Shown: positions 1 through 10,698 of the stretch, piece after piece
Numbering within the stretch: the first letter of the stretch is position 1
Layout of the letters: each line of letters opens with the position of its first letter
Assembly: GCA_021397835.1 (NCBI GenBank)
Contig: JAJFZO010000566.1
Span: 2,604,001 to 2,668,000, forward strand
Origin: Moringa oleifera
Lineage: Eukaryota; Streptophyta; Magnoliopsida; Brassicales; Moringaceae
DNA: 64,000 nucleotides
Direction: 5' to 3'
The notes under the pieces: generated by a model
Databases searched by the model: none
What the model was told of the DNA's origin: nothing
The model's input: the letters and a program-made list of their open reading frames with translations, nothing else
Translations under genes and position numbers: made by a program

Positions 1-21
1 GACTTGATTTTAGTATTAACT

Positions 22-35
22 TGGCTCTGATACCA
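22..35 (-). mobile_element. LTR retrotransposon primer-binding site (initiator tRNA-Met)
   Basis: The plus strand reads TGGCTCTGATACCA, which equals the 3' end of plant initiator tRNA-Met including CCA. The minus strand therefore carries the complementary primer-binding site TGGTATCAGAGCCA, the usual start site for reverse transcription in many plant copia and TRIM elements. On the minus strand the LTR lies at higher coordinates and the internal region runs off the window at position 1. The 14-base match is seen directly; the element identity is inferred. Confidence 0.7.
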
Positions 36-112
36 AATGGGAACCAAAGTTATAAAAAATTAATTTTTATAAAATTAATACTAATTTGAAAACATCAAAA
101 AATTATATAAAA

Positions 113-212
113 GCGTAGTATTGAAAATAAAATAAATATTAATATAAACACATAATACTGAAAATAAAATAAATACTAATATAAAAGCGTAGTATTGAAA
201 ATAAATATTATA
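113..212. repeat. Imperfect tandem repeat, about 37 bp x 3
   Basis: Three consecutive units begin at about 113, 149 and 187. Each starts with a version of GCGTAGTATTG and continues with AAAATAAAATAAATA-like sequence. The third unit is shorter. It lies inside the probable LTR. Confidence 0.7.
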
Positions 213-457
213 TTAAAATTATATAAAACTAGAGTACTTACAAAAAGCTTTTCAAACTTCGTCTTCCAATTTATAAAACAGAAAGTATTTACTAATATAA
301 GAGAACTTTTTTAGGAGAAAATGAAACTCTACTTCTTAACCTTCCAATCTTTGTTATTTATATAAGATGTTTGTATTGCTAGAATTGATTAGGATCCTTT
401 CTCTGAGCTATTTTTTTCTTCTTCTTTTAAGTTTCCTTAAGTTAGCAAATTCTTTTT

Positions 458-595
458 ATAGTAATTTTAAGCATCTTTTCTTCTTTTGAGCTGATTGATT
501 GTAATAATTTTAAGCGTCTTTTCTCATTTTGAGTTGGTTGGCTATATTCTACCAATTTTGAACCTTTTTTTTTCTTTTGAGCTGGCTATTTTGTA
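458..595. repeat. Imperfect tandem repeat, about 45 bp x 3
   Basis: Units start near 458, 502 and 549. Each contains a version of TAATTTTAAGCRTCTTTTC followed by TTTTGAGCTGGCT-like sequence, and the third is the most diverged. It lies inside the probable LTR. Confidence 0.6.
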
Positions 596-699
596 TTTTT
601 CATAGTTCAAATTTGTCTTATGCCATCTATTCTTCGTATGGATCTATTTTTGAAGATGATGTGCTTTCTTGTTTGTCATCTTCTTGTTGGCTTTAGTTT

Positions 700-2280
700 A
701 TTATAATATTTATATAATTAAAGTAATATTGTAAATACAAAAAAAAGCAAAAAAAAAAATGATGAGATATTGATATGGTTTATGTTCATATTTTCTAAAT
801 AATCAATTTATAATTTTTAAATTAATAAAAATAATTTAAAAAATTATCTATTAAATTTATTTAGTTAACATATATTATCATTTTTAAAAAAATTCAATAT
901 TACTCAAATTTAGAGATGATTGTTTGTTTTGAATATATATAATAAAATACTTTTAAAGATTTTTTATTATATCAGAGATTTTGTTAACTAAAAATTTGTA
1001 TTTCCAAGGTTTAAGAAAAAATTTTGACGTTGAAATAAAATAATTAAACGAGAATCAGATTAATATTCTTTTATGTTTAGTATTAAATCTAAATGCAACT
1101 CATTACAGTTCAACCAAATGCTTAACATATAAAATAAAAAAATAAAGATAAACAATAATTTTGAATTATAGACTAATTATACGAAATTCTAATTGTTAAC
1201 AAAATTAGTATGTTTCTTAATATCAATGTAGTTATTGTAAAAAACAATTAAAATACTTGTATAATAATAAAAATATTAAATTATTACCAATTAACTGCAT
1301 AAAAATAATTTCTTAAGTAAAAATTATATAAAATATTGATGTTATTTTAATTTAAAAATAAAGAATAAAACTTAAAATAAAATATTTAAATTGAGAATAT
1401 TATACTATAATTCTAATTTAATTTTCTAATAAATATAAAAAATATTCAACTTATCATTATACAAAATTTAAAATTTATTTTTGAATACTTGAAAAATATA
1501 TATTTTTAAAAATTTATATTATCAAAGTTTTTATAAAAATAAATTTAAAAATTATTTATTTTTTTAAAAAAATTAAATAAAATATAACATTTAATGTGAA
1601 GCTTCCATAAAATGCTGATGTTTATTTCATGTAATTAATCAAACCTGAAAAGGGACAAATCAAATGTTGATTTATCAATTTAGAATAAATTAAAATTTAT
1701 TAAAAAATTTAAAAATTAAAAATATTTAAATTAAAAATTTTATACAAAAAATTTAACTTGATATAAAAAATATTCAAGTTAATGTTATAAAAAGTTTCAA
1801 AATTTTTTAAGTACTAAAAATATATTTTTTAAATTCATAATTCAAGATATAAAATTATCAAAATTTGAGGGATGTATCCAAAATGAAATAAAAAATTCAT
1901 TTGAGTCTTTTTTTAGGTAATACAATAATGTAAATATCTTTAAGTTTCTGTAAATATCTAATAAAATTCTAATATTTAGCTTGCATTATCAATCAAATTT
2001 TTATATTCAAAAAGTACAAAATTCAACGTGATTTATTTAAAATGAATCTTAACTCGAATAGTTATGAAAAATTAAAAATATTATTATTATTATTATTAAA
2101 TATATCAAAAATAACTCAAATAAAATTTTTGCTTCATTTCATATTCATAATCAAAATTTAAGTAATTTTAAAAGTAAGTCTATTTTTTTTATGAATTTTT
2201 ATAATACAAATTTTTTAAAAATATATTTTCAATATTCAAAACTTTTTGAAACTTTTTGGGATGCTAGCTTAAATATTTTT
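700..2280. other. AT-rich spacer with decayed repeats
   Basis: No gene is seen. The sequence is strongly AT-rich and holds pieces of the dispersed repeat described in the findings (about 1,480-1,560, 1,690-1,870 and 1,960-2,260), plus a (TTA)6 microsatellite at 2,080-2,097. Confidence 0.6.
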
Positions 2281-3330
2281 TGAGTTGATTACATCAGAGG
2301 AACTTACTTTTTAATTGCAGTATCAAATTGAGACCTATATAAAAAATTTATATTATCAAATTAAGACTCACATTACGTGCAGATTGCAATGCAGGATTTC
2401 TGTCAACAAAACCTATTAGAATTAACTCCATAACTCCCTTATTACATGTTTAAACATAGCTACGTTTACCTTATTTTTTTAAACCTCGTATTGCCCTTAG
2501 TCACTCACACTTTATAAACTTTACTCCCGCTGAATGCGACGAGAATACCTTTTTTCAGCATAACTACCGACTTCTACAGTCTAGCTAGAATCCTTCCCAT
2601 CTTTGAGATCGAGTTACTTCGTTCTCTTCTTTTTTTGCTAATCAATATCATTTCATGTTCCAACTTGAGCATTATAGTGGAGACACAAGAGATCACACCT
2701 GATCCTATCATCTATCTTGCAATTCAAATTCATTATTGGTGGGTTTCACAATCAATCCTTCTTGGGTGAAATGAGTTTAGTCTTTCCTCAACCCAGCAGT
2801 GGCTCACAACTATAAGCTGTGAATTCTTTTTTTTTTTTAGCTTTCTATATTGAAATTGTATGCATCGGGTTCAAAATAGTAGATTTTAAAAACCAAAATT
2901 TTTTAATTTTGAAACCTTAAAAAATAATTTTTTTTATTATTTAATTAATACGAATTTGTAGCCATTTTACTCAGTAGATGCAGAAAAAAACAACAAAGTG
3001 AAGGAGTTAAAGGATGCGTACTTGAATATCGGATTTCAGCAACAATGATGCTTGAATTTGATGGATGAAGAGAGAAATTTCATAAATTGATTTATGAGCA
3101 ATTCTGTTTCATTTTACAGCGATGCAAGGTGTTTAACGTAATTGCACACTTAACAAGCGTACACGTATCACTTAAGCTAGCCATGCAGTTAATTTTAACG
3201 AATTTTATTGATGAAGGTTTCATATTGCAAACCATACATTATGTAAATCCTAATTTGATGTAATTTTTTTATGTAAGTCTCAATTTGATATTGTACCTAA
3301 AAATGTAAGTTCTTTTAATATAATTAACCC
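2281..3330. mobile_element. 1.05-kb element with long terminal inverted repeats (MULE-like, non-autonomous)
   Basis: The left arm (2,281-2,432) and the reverse complement of the right arm (about 3,180-3,330) align over about 150 bases at roughly 70-75 percent identity by eye. Shared blocks in order are GTTGATTACAT / GTTAATTATAT, GAACTTAC, ATCAAATTGAGAC, ATCAAATTA, TTGCAAT and AATTAACT. Long TIRs with unrelated internal sequence and no transposase fit a non-autonomous Mutator-like element. A weak target duplication candidate is ATATTTT at 2,273-2,279 and 3,331-3,337. Internal sequence near 2,510-2,720 has a TATA-like box and a CT-rich run that faintly resemble an LTR, so the inside may be captured or nested material. 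Confidence 0.6.
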
Positions 3331-3719
3331 ATATTTTACATTTATAAAAAAAGTTCAACTTAAAATCTATTATATAAGATTTTTAATTTATTTATTTTTA
3401 ATTTTTATTTTTTTAATAATATTTAATTTAGATTAAATTGATAGATGTTCTATATATTACTTTTTAAATACGATAATTTGATTGATAATATTGGATAAAT
3501 ACGAAGACTTTACATGATTTTTATTCTTAATTTTTTTATAATTACTTAAAATTTAATTTATTATTTTTAAAATATAAAAAATTAATTAATAATAAATATT
3601 AATATTTTATTTAATTTTTATCTTAAAATTTATTTACATCATTTTAAAAATATTTTACAAGCGAAAATATCTTTAGATTTAGTATGCTATTATATCGTCT
3701 TAATCTAGTTCGATGTCAT
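3331..3719. other. AT-rich spacer with a dispersed-repeat copy
   Basis: No gene is seen. The segment at about 3,350-3,500 matches the third module of the dispersed AT-rich repeat (TTTAATTTA-like, then TTTAGATTAAATTGATA, then a TTACTTTTTAAATA-like part) in the same orientation as the copy at about 52,150-52,280. Confidence 0.5.
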
Positions 3720-3775
3720 GGTAATGATCGTGTTCTTACCCTCCTCTCCTCTGCTTTCTGGGTAAGAACATTACC
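3720..3775. promoter_or_regulatory. Strong inverted repeat (hairpin) upstream of the acyltransferase gene
   Basis: GTTCTTACCC (3,732-3,741) and GGGTAAGAAC (3,760-3,769) form a perfect 10-bp stem around an 18-base CT-rich loop. The stem is extended by GGTAAT (3,720-3,725) and ATTACC (3,770-3,775), with a 6-base bulge on the 5' side only. It lies about 270 bases before the start codon, in the promoter or the 5' leader. Confidence 0.6.
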
Positions 3776-4044
3776 GGCAGTGATCAAACTCTGTTATCCT
3801 CCGATAAGCCCAGAATCGGAAAACTGAGTTTTCATACGGAAATCGGAAATCCTAAGTATATTCAGACAAAAGGGTTTTCCAGGAGTTGCACCTCGTCCTC
3901 AACTTTGTAGCTGAATCATAGACGTACGTCCACAATTACACAAGAAACATATAAATAATTGTGATTTGGGTGTTGCTGCTGTGGTTGTCCAAATTCCTCT
4001 TCTCCTGCTTCGTTGTCCAGTTAGAAGCAGATTAGGTACCGTCA

Positions 4045-7000
4045 ATGGCATGGAACGTGTTCAAATTCTGCACGGCACTGCGTGCCTTGGGTTCAGTGAT
4101 GATCGTATTGGTTCTCGGCATAATTGGGGTCACGTATTATGCTGTTGTTATAGTTAACTACGGTCCAGCTCTGTTGCATGGAGGGCTTGATTCGGTTACT
4201 GCTCTTTTGGTTTTGCTCTCGTTCCATTTTCTGGTAAGCTCCTCTGGAAATCCATTGTCTGTTTCTCCGTGAATTTGATTTTGGGTAATATTGTATTCCT
4301 CCCACCCATCCCCCCCACAAACTCAAGGAAAAGAAAAAGAGCAAGGATGGAAAAAGTGAAAATGGATTCTTAAGTGGATATTAGGTCATAAATGCTATGA
4401 ATTCAACTGTTAATGATACTGTAAGTTACGTAGTTGGATTAGGCTCAGTTGAGTGGGTAAATTGATTTCAAGTCCGTTCTTCACATCCAAGTCCTTATTT
4501 TATTAAGATAATCTAAAATAGTATGCATTTGTTCTAGTTCTCAGAGAAGGGTCAAAAAATAGTTGAGCATTAACCTTGTTCTCATTATTGCTTTGGTGGT
4601 CGGCCAGGATTCTTCTTGACCTTCAAGGTAGCGGGTACAGACAAAGAGGGGATGGTAGAGTTAACATGGTTGTCAAATTAGGCTCGATGAAATGGAGAAG
4701 TTCACTTTAGCTTGCTTTTCACCCAGCTATTGGACAGAAAATCTTTTTTTCTATGTTTTATTTATTGATTTTGCTAGAGATTTGATGAGAAGGGGTCACT
4801 TTGAATTGAGCATTCCTTGTTAGTAAGTTGTTGCAGATTCCTTATCTGGAAATGTTGAGAATTGATCATCGGGTTCCTTTTCTTTTCTTTTTTTTTTCTT
4901 TTCTTTTGGGGGCGGGGGGGGGGGAAGTGGGGGGCCAAACCAACTTAGGTTGAGAGAAAGAGAAAAATGAAAATGATCAATTTAAAATTAAGCTCCTTAT
5001 GCGCAAGAAAACAATCAGGAAATGCCGTTGTACTCAATTCACTAATTTGACTTGATTTTGTAGTTGGTGATGCTATTGTGGAGCTACTTTTCTGTTATTG
5101 TAACGGATCCTGGTGGTGTTCCATCAAATTGGAGGCCAGAATTGGATGCTGAGAAAGGCGAGGCAGATCCATTAATGAATTCACGATGTAGTGGCACGAA
5201 TTTAAGTGTGGACCATTCGGCTATGCTTGGCGGGCTTCCTTATGAAACTGTAAGATTTTGTCGAAAGTGCAACCAGTTCAAACCACCTCGTTGCCATCAC
5301 TGCTCTGTTTGTGAGTTCCTTACACATCATTCTTTTCCGGAAGCTTTATTAGAATATTTGTGTTTAATAAAGGAGCTTCATTTGTTATTTGTTTTCAGGT
5401 GGGAGGTGTATATTGAAAATGGATCATCACTGTGTGTGGGTTGTCAATTGTGTTGGTGCATTGAACTACAAGTATTTCCTTCTTTTCTTGGTATGTAACT
5501 GTACCAATGGGTCAATTCTTGCAGCACACATGCACTTATTCAGTTGAAGCTGGATCAACTTAATGCACCCACTGTTATGAGCTTCGAGATAAATAGTTTC
5601 AGAATAGATCTCATTACTGGCATTTGATTGCTTCCTAATAATATTCTGACTTTTGATAGAGTTTGTGTTGAAGCCTAAGGTGTCATGTTTCAACCACTAA
5701 CAAATACCTTTCATGTAGCATTGATCTAAGCCTAGTAAGCTATTTGCTTCCAACTAATATCACAGATATTTCCGTTACACAGGAAGAGTGGATGAGAAGT
5801 TTTCCATTGTGGTCCTTGTCAAATGGGTATCACTTGAAAGACTTGTCAGTATGGTGCTTGTTGGCATGCATTAGTTTTAAAACTTATTCTCTAGAGAGTT
5901 CCTGTAATTGTTTAAGTCTGAACCTTGGCCTCTATAAATCTCATCTTTCTAGCAAGACACTCAACTAGGAAGCATGAATTTTGTTGCTTCCTAATTGAAT
6001 TCATGTTGAGTCCTTCTGCACTTGGCATAACCGTAGCGACAAAGAGGATAGTTTTGTGAGGAGCGGCTGATATCATTGTAAAGCAAGCACTGAATATAAA
6101 GAGAACCAAACAAGGAGATTCAGTCTGGATTGGACATGCGACTAGTTTTAGGGTTAAAGATGAATATTCTATGATTATGTTCAAAACTTATTTAAGTTGG
6201 ATGGCTTTTGCTGGTCACAGAAGTGGTGAAGAAAAGGGTTTGCTAAGTCAATTACGATGAGTAAAGTTTCTAGGCAGTTGTTATCTGTAAGCTATGTTTC
6301 TAAGACAGTTCAGTACTGGTACTGCTAATAAGAGTAACAAAACTTTTTGCAACTTAATTATATGGTTCCTAAAATCATGTTGTAGATGTGCTCATGCTTT
6401 TATTCTTGAAAAAAAAATGCATCAGGTACTCTCAATCAAAAGGGTGACGAACATGAGCATATACGATCATTTGGTTTCAGAAAATCTGGTTTTGCCTGCT
6501 CAGTCATTCCTTTTACCCTAGTTATTCTCAATATGCTTTATTTAGAGGTTCCTATGCATTAAAGCATCCCAAACCTTTAACATCAAAATTATCATCATTT
6601 TGGTGTTAAAAAAGCATCTTTTTAGAGTATTCCAATATCAGTTTTTTTTTTTTATAACCTCTAATAAATTGGTGCAATCAGTATTTTTTTAATAGTTTTT
6701 TTATAATCGCTATCATTGAATAATATCTACAATATTCAATAATATCCACAAATGAATTAAATTATATATTGAATATTAGTGTCGTTTTAAAGCTCTTAAT
6801 GAAATATATTTAATAATGTAATTTTTTCATACTAATACAATTTATATATTTAATTATTTAGTTATAAAAAAAGAAAAAAAAAAAGAGATTTGGTGTTGTG
6901 AATAGTGCAGCACCATATACAACACCAAAATGGTGTTCTTGGAGGTAATTTGACACCAAAACTCACACCACTAAAATGGTGATTTGGTGCATCATTGGAG

Positions 7001-8648
7001 ATGCCCTTAGAGCAGCTATTCTGTCCATGGTAACTCTCTAGTGGCAGTTTCTCCAGGTCGTTTACCACATATTAAGAAATTGTTGTATTAGCTTTGTGTT
7101 ATTCTAATGGTTGCATGAATATCTGCATATTGTGGAAATTGAGGGGCAAGTAATGGCATGACTAGGTATTTTTGATCTTTCAAATATAAAAAAGCTGATT
7201 GGTTATTTTGCTGCTTATTCTGATGCAGTTTTATGCATTTCTTGAGACAACACTTGTCGCATTATCATTGTTGCCAATATTTTTTTCGTTTTTCACTGAT
7301 GGTGAGATACTTGGAACACTTGGAATCCTTGCAGCCACTTTTGTCACATTTGGTGAGTTCTGATATATATAGTGTGTGTGTGGGATGTGTGTATGTTTCA
7401 GAATTAATGTTCTCTTTGTAGTCTTAATCTTGGTCATGTAAATGTTCTATATCATTTCAGTTTTGAACTCGGCATTTGCATTGAGTATCATGGGATTTCT
7501 GATTATGCATGTCATGTTGGTGATGGCAAACACAACCACTATTGAGGTATTGCCTTATGCTATCTACTGTTCTCTCCGATATTTCTCAAATACTGTGCTT
7601 GATTGCTCAATTTTCTTGTTTTCAGGCATACGAAAGGAAAACGACCCCCAGATGGCGCTATGACATTGGTAGAAAGAAAAACTTTGAGCAGGTAACTTTT
7701 GTTTTCCTTTTTCTATATAGCTTTACCTACTGAAGTAAACTTCTTGGAATAAAAAGATTACTGAACACCTAGAGGCATAAGCATATCACCTTCTGTTGAT
7801 GCAGATAATGACCTCATTTTGTTAATCGTATGATGTTGAATTCGCACAAATGAATTTCAACTTGGCAGAAAATGTCATGTTAGGTTACTTGATAATTCCA
7901 TTATAAACTTCATCTTGCTTTTCTGGCATGATTATTAGGTTATTCGTTATTGCCAATCCAAGAGTCAGTACTTAGTCTTGACTTCAAAATTATCTTGTCT
8001 CCATTGTCCTCTATGCATCCAACTTAGGTCACCTTTCTTGTTCATGTGATACTTCCTTAATTAACCCGTATGAGATCGTTGAATTACATATTTTTTTGTT
8101 GGGTTAGAATGATGATGACAGATCTGCAAGCTGCAGCTTCCAATATTAGAAACAGAGGTATACTCGGATACAACTTAGGTAAATGAAAGGTAATTCGTAT
8201 GCAGAGTATAGTGAGAGAATCCCTGTTTCATTCTAAAATCCGACTGTGAATTAAGATCTAACTTCCATTACAAAAATCTTCACACGAGTAGCTCTATTAA
8301 TGACAAATATGCTGCTTTCAATGCTACTATACAATTGACGCCAAAATGATCAGCTCTGCAAAATCAAATGTTCATCATCATGATTTTGAATTTCCTAGTT
8401 CCTTGTCATGGACTTGTTTGTTGAGTGTGAGCCTATAGATGAGGATCTCATGCAGAACTGAAGTAAATGTTATTAGATGAAACTTGATGATGATTGGTTT
8501 CTCACTTTTCCAATATCAGGTTTTTGGAATGGATAAGAGATACTGGTTCATTCCTGCATATTCAGAAGAAGATTTGAAAAGGATGCCAGTGCTTCAAGGT
8601 TTCGAGTATCCAACAAGGCCAGACTTCGATCAAATCCGGCATTTGTAA
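4045..8648 (+). CDS. DHHC-type protein S-acyltransferase (palmitoyltransferase)
   Basis: This enzyme attaches palmitate to cysteines of membrane-associated proteins. Coding exons are 4045-4233, 5064-5310, 5399-5490, 7229-7352, 7461-7546, 7626-7691 and 8520-8648, all with GT-AG junctions and continuous frame, giving 310 residues. Two membrane segments lie in about residues 17-75. A Cys-rich zinc-binding region with [21 protein letters not shown] follows, ending in the catalytic DHHC at residues 154-157. Two more membrane segments lie at about 170-240, followed by the TTxE motif (TTIE). This four-TM layout and length fit the Arabidopsis PAT13/PAT14 type, which localise to Golgi/trans-Golgi; that assignment is family inference. 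Intron 3 (1.7 kb) carries a MITE, and intron 1 has a long G-run. Confidence 0.93.
4908..4934 (+). repeat. Polypyrimidine tract followed by a G-run in intron 1
   Basis: A CT-rich run (4,876-4,907) switches abruptly to runs of 5, 11 and 6 guanines broken only by C and AAGT. The G-rich strand is the sense strand, so the unspliced RNA could form a G-quadruplex. It may also be a slippage-prone or sequencing-sensitive site. Confidence 0.6.
6562..7006. mobile_element. MITE (Harbinger/Tourist-like) in intron 3 of the acyltransferase gene
   Basis: The right end, read on the minus strand, begins GGGCATCTCCAATG after a TTA, the typical start of PIF/Harbinger MITEs. Two left ends fit. One is AAGCATCCCAAA at 6,562 after TTA (6,559-6,561). 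The other is GAGTATTCCAAT at 6,625 after TTA (6,622-6,624). TTA also follows the right end (7,007-7,009), giving a 3-bp target duplication for either choice. The interior carries repeated ACACCAAAAT / GGTGTT motifs near both ends. Element length is 382 or 445 bp; a nested pair of MITEs is possible. No coding sequence. Confidence 0.7.
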
Positions 8649-9473
8649 CCACAGATCAAAAACTTTCTAAGACAGAAATTCATCATAGTCTTGTATATAA
8701 GATTGCAGAGTCCTATTGGATTCAGGACGTGATCACCATTGATAGAGTTTTTCACTCCAGCCTGTGTGTCTGAGCCATGCAGCACGACCTTGTCCCCTTC
8801 TGTGCAGCCGGGTGAGCCGATGTGATCATGTAGATGATAGCCACTGCCATGGATGCACATCCTGGATGGAAGAATGTCTCTGGTTCAGCAAAAGTTATGA
8901 GTCTATGAGGATTTTGGACATGGAAAGCTACCTGTAATGGTGGTGTAGCAGAGAATTTTATGCATGAGAGGTCACAGTAATACAATACTTTTTCTTGGTG
9001 GTCAAATCTACTCACTAAATCTGTGTGGTTTATGAACTGCTATGATTCTTATGAAAAGTAAGGTACAGTTCCTTACATGTCAAGTGAATGGAAAATGAAG
9101 AAGCAAAAGTTTTGTTTGGCAGGAGAGAAATTAGAAAAGAAAATAGATGGAGAAAATCTAGTAGATAAGGTATGATTTTTGTTTTTTCAGAGACCCCATT
9201 GCCATGTTTTCCTTGCACAAATAAGGAAAGTTGAATTAAGACCGTCAAAGGAGAGAACAGAAATCTTATCATTTGGATCAAAACAAGAAAAAGAAGAAAG
9301 TGAAAGTGAAATAAAAAGGCTTGGGCTTGGTTTTTTAGGAATTTAAATATGATGAAAATATAAAAGTGGCTAATGAGGGGCTCTTTCGTCTTTTGATAAT
9401 AATATTTACTTCTCCATCCTTTTAATTAAACCGTATTTCTGAAAAATAAAACTTTAAGCCAATGGTATTGTGC
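8649..9473. other. 3' UTR of the acyltransferase gene and short intergenic spacer
   Basis: The first 350 bases or so have the composition of a plant 3' UTR. The rest is spacer and the promoter of the next gene. No coding sequence or RNA gene seen. Confidence 0.5.
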
Positions 9474-9479
9474 CACGTG
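9474..9479. promoter_or_regulatory. G-box (CACGTG) in the MLF-type gene promoter
   Basis: TGCCACGTGT contains the palindromic CACGTG core bound by plant bZIP and bHLH factors. It lies upstream of the probable 5' leader of the following gene. Function is inferred from the motif only. Confidence 0.35.
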
Positions 9480-9714
9480 TTCATAAATGCCACAATATTT
9501 TAGGGGTTGGTTTCACGAGAATCTTCTGTGGCCGGGAATTTGGTACAAATTGATTTCAATAAATCAGAACCCCAAAACCCACAAGCATCCACCTGAAATT
9601 CCCTTTGCGTGTCTGTCTTGCTTTGCATTGCAATCAGGGTGTCTCTTCTCTTTGTTTCATTCTTTTCTCCCGGAATAAGGAAAAGAAAGATCATAATCGT
9701 CGGTGGTTCTTGAG

Positions 9715-10686
9715 GTACTCTCCCAGGGCTTGATGACAGAAGAATTTTTCAATTTGGCTTGCAGTATTTGAATTCTTTTAAATGGATAATCAAGGAGCAT
9801 GATCGTTATTTTGTATATATATGTTAGTGGTCATATTGGTAGGCTAGTTCATTTATGATGCGATTCAGCTGTTTTTGTAATCGAAATCATGGTTATCTGA
9901 TTTGCATAATTTGAGAATTTCCTCTCTGCGATCGTTGTTTTGAGAAATATTATATGTTCTTTATTACTGGCTTCATAGTTTCTTTTCATAAGCATGTTTG
10001 TCGCCTTTATGTCTCTTCTTTTAAAAAAAAAATAAAAGAAATTGTGAAAGAAAAAGAATCTTACTAATCTACAAAATAGTTTTTGCTTCAAATCTTGGTT
10101 TCAAATTTAATTTATGTTGAGACAAGATGCTCTTGTATCAGGCTTCCATGAGTAAATGTTTTGGTTGATTTTATGTGTTTTATCTGAAGCTGCAATGATT
10201 CTGGTTTAGCTGGATGCTCTACTTGGTTGTTGAGTAATTATGGGAATGGGAAAAGGCACGCACACACATATGGGAGGAAAAGTAAAGAATGGGAAGTAAT
10301 TTGTCCTTGAAACATGTGATGTTAGGGGATCATAACTTTCCCTCTCTTAATCTATCACTTACTTTCCCCATCATCCCCCCCCCCCCCCAACCACCTCTTC
10401 TTTTGCAAGGGTTTAAGCTTGGCAGTGGCAGCATATTGAATCAAATTTGTTACTGCTGCATGTGTATGTTTTCTTGGATTTTATCTTTGTTTGATCAATA
10501 GATGTGCAACATTTTGATGGTAGAATAAAAACATTAAGCTTTACATAATCTGCTTGATTTTTGTTACTTTTGTCTTAGCCTATTTTTTTGGTTGTGATAT
10601 GATAATTTCCAAGTAACTTTTGTTGTGGTAAGCTTAATTTGTAGAATTGACTATATTATTTTTTATTTATTTTTTCCCACAAGCAG
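9715..10686 (+). other. Probable 5' UTR intron of the MLF-type gene
   Basis: A donor (GAG|GTACTC at 9,715) and an acceptor (AAGCAG|AACTC at 10,686) bracket a T-rich stretch with no coding sequence, and the start codon follows 12 bases after the acceptor. The leader exon would lie in about 9,600-9,714. A run of 14 C lies at 10,375-10,388. Inferred from signals only; the donor is not unique. Confidence 0.45.
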
Positions 10687-10698
10687 AACTCTAAAGAT

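Larger units (their letters stand above)
38..700 (-). mobile_element. Probable LTR adjoining the primer-binding site (outer end not resolved)
   Basis: The LTR edge next to the primer-binding site is likely the TG at 38-39 (CA on the minus strand), two bases from the site. The interval has internal short tandem repeats (113-212 and 458-595) and a TTATATAA box at 358-365 that could serve a minus-strand LTR promoter. The distal boundary near 700 is a guess from a change in composition. No gag or pol coding sequence is inside the window. Confidence 0.4.
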
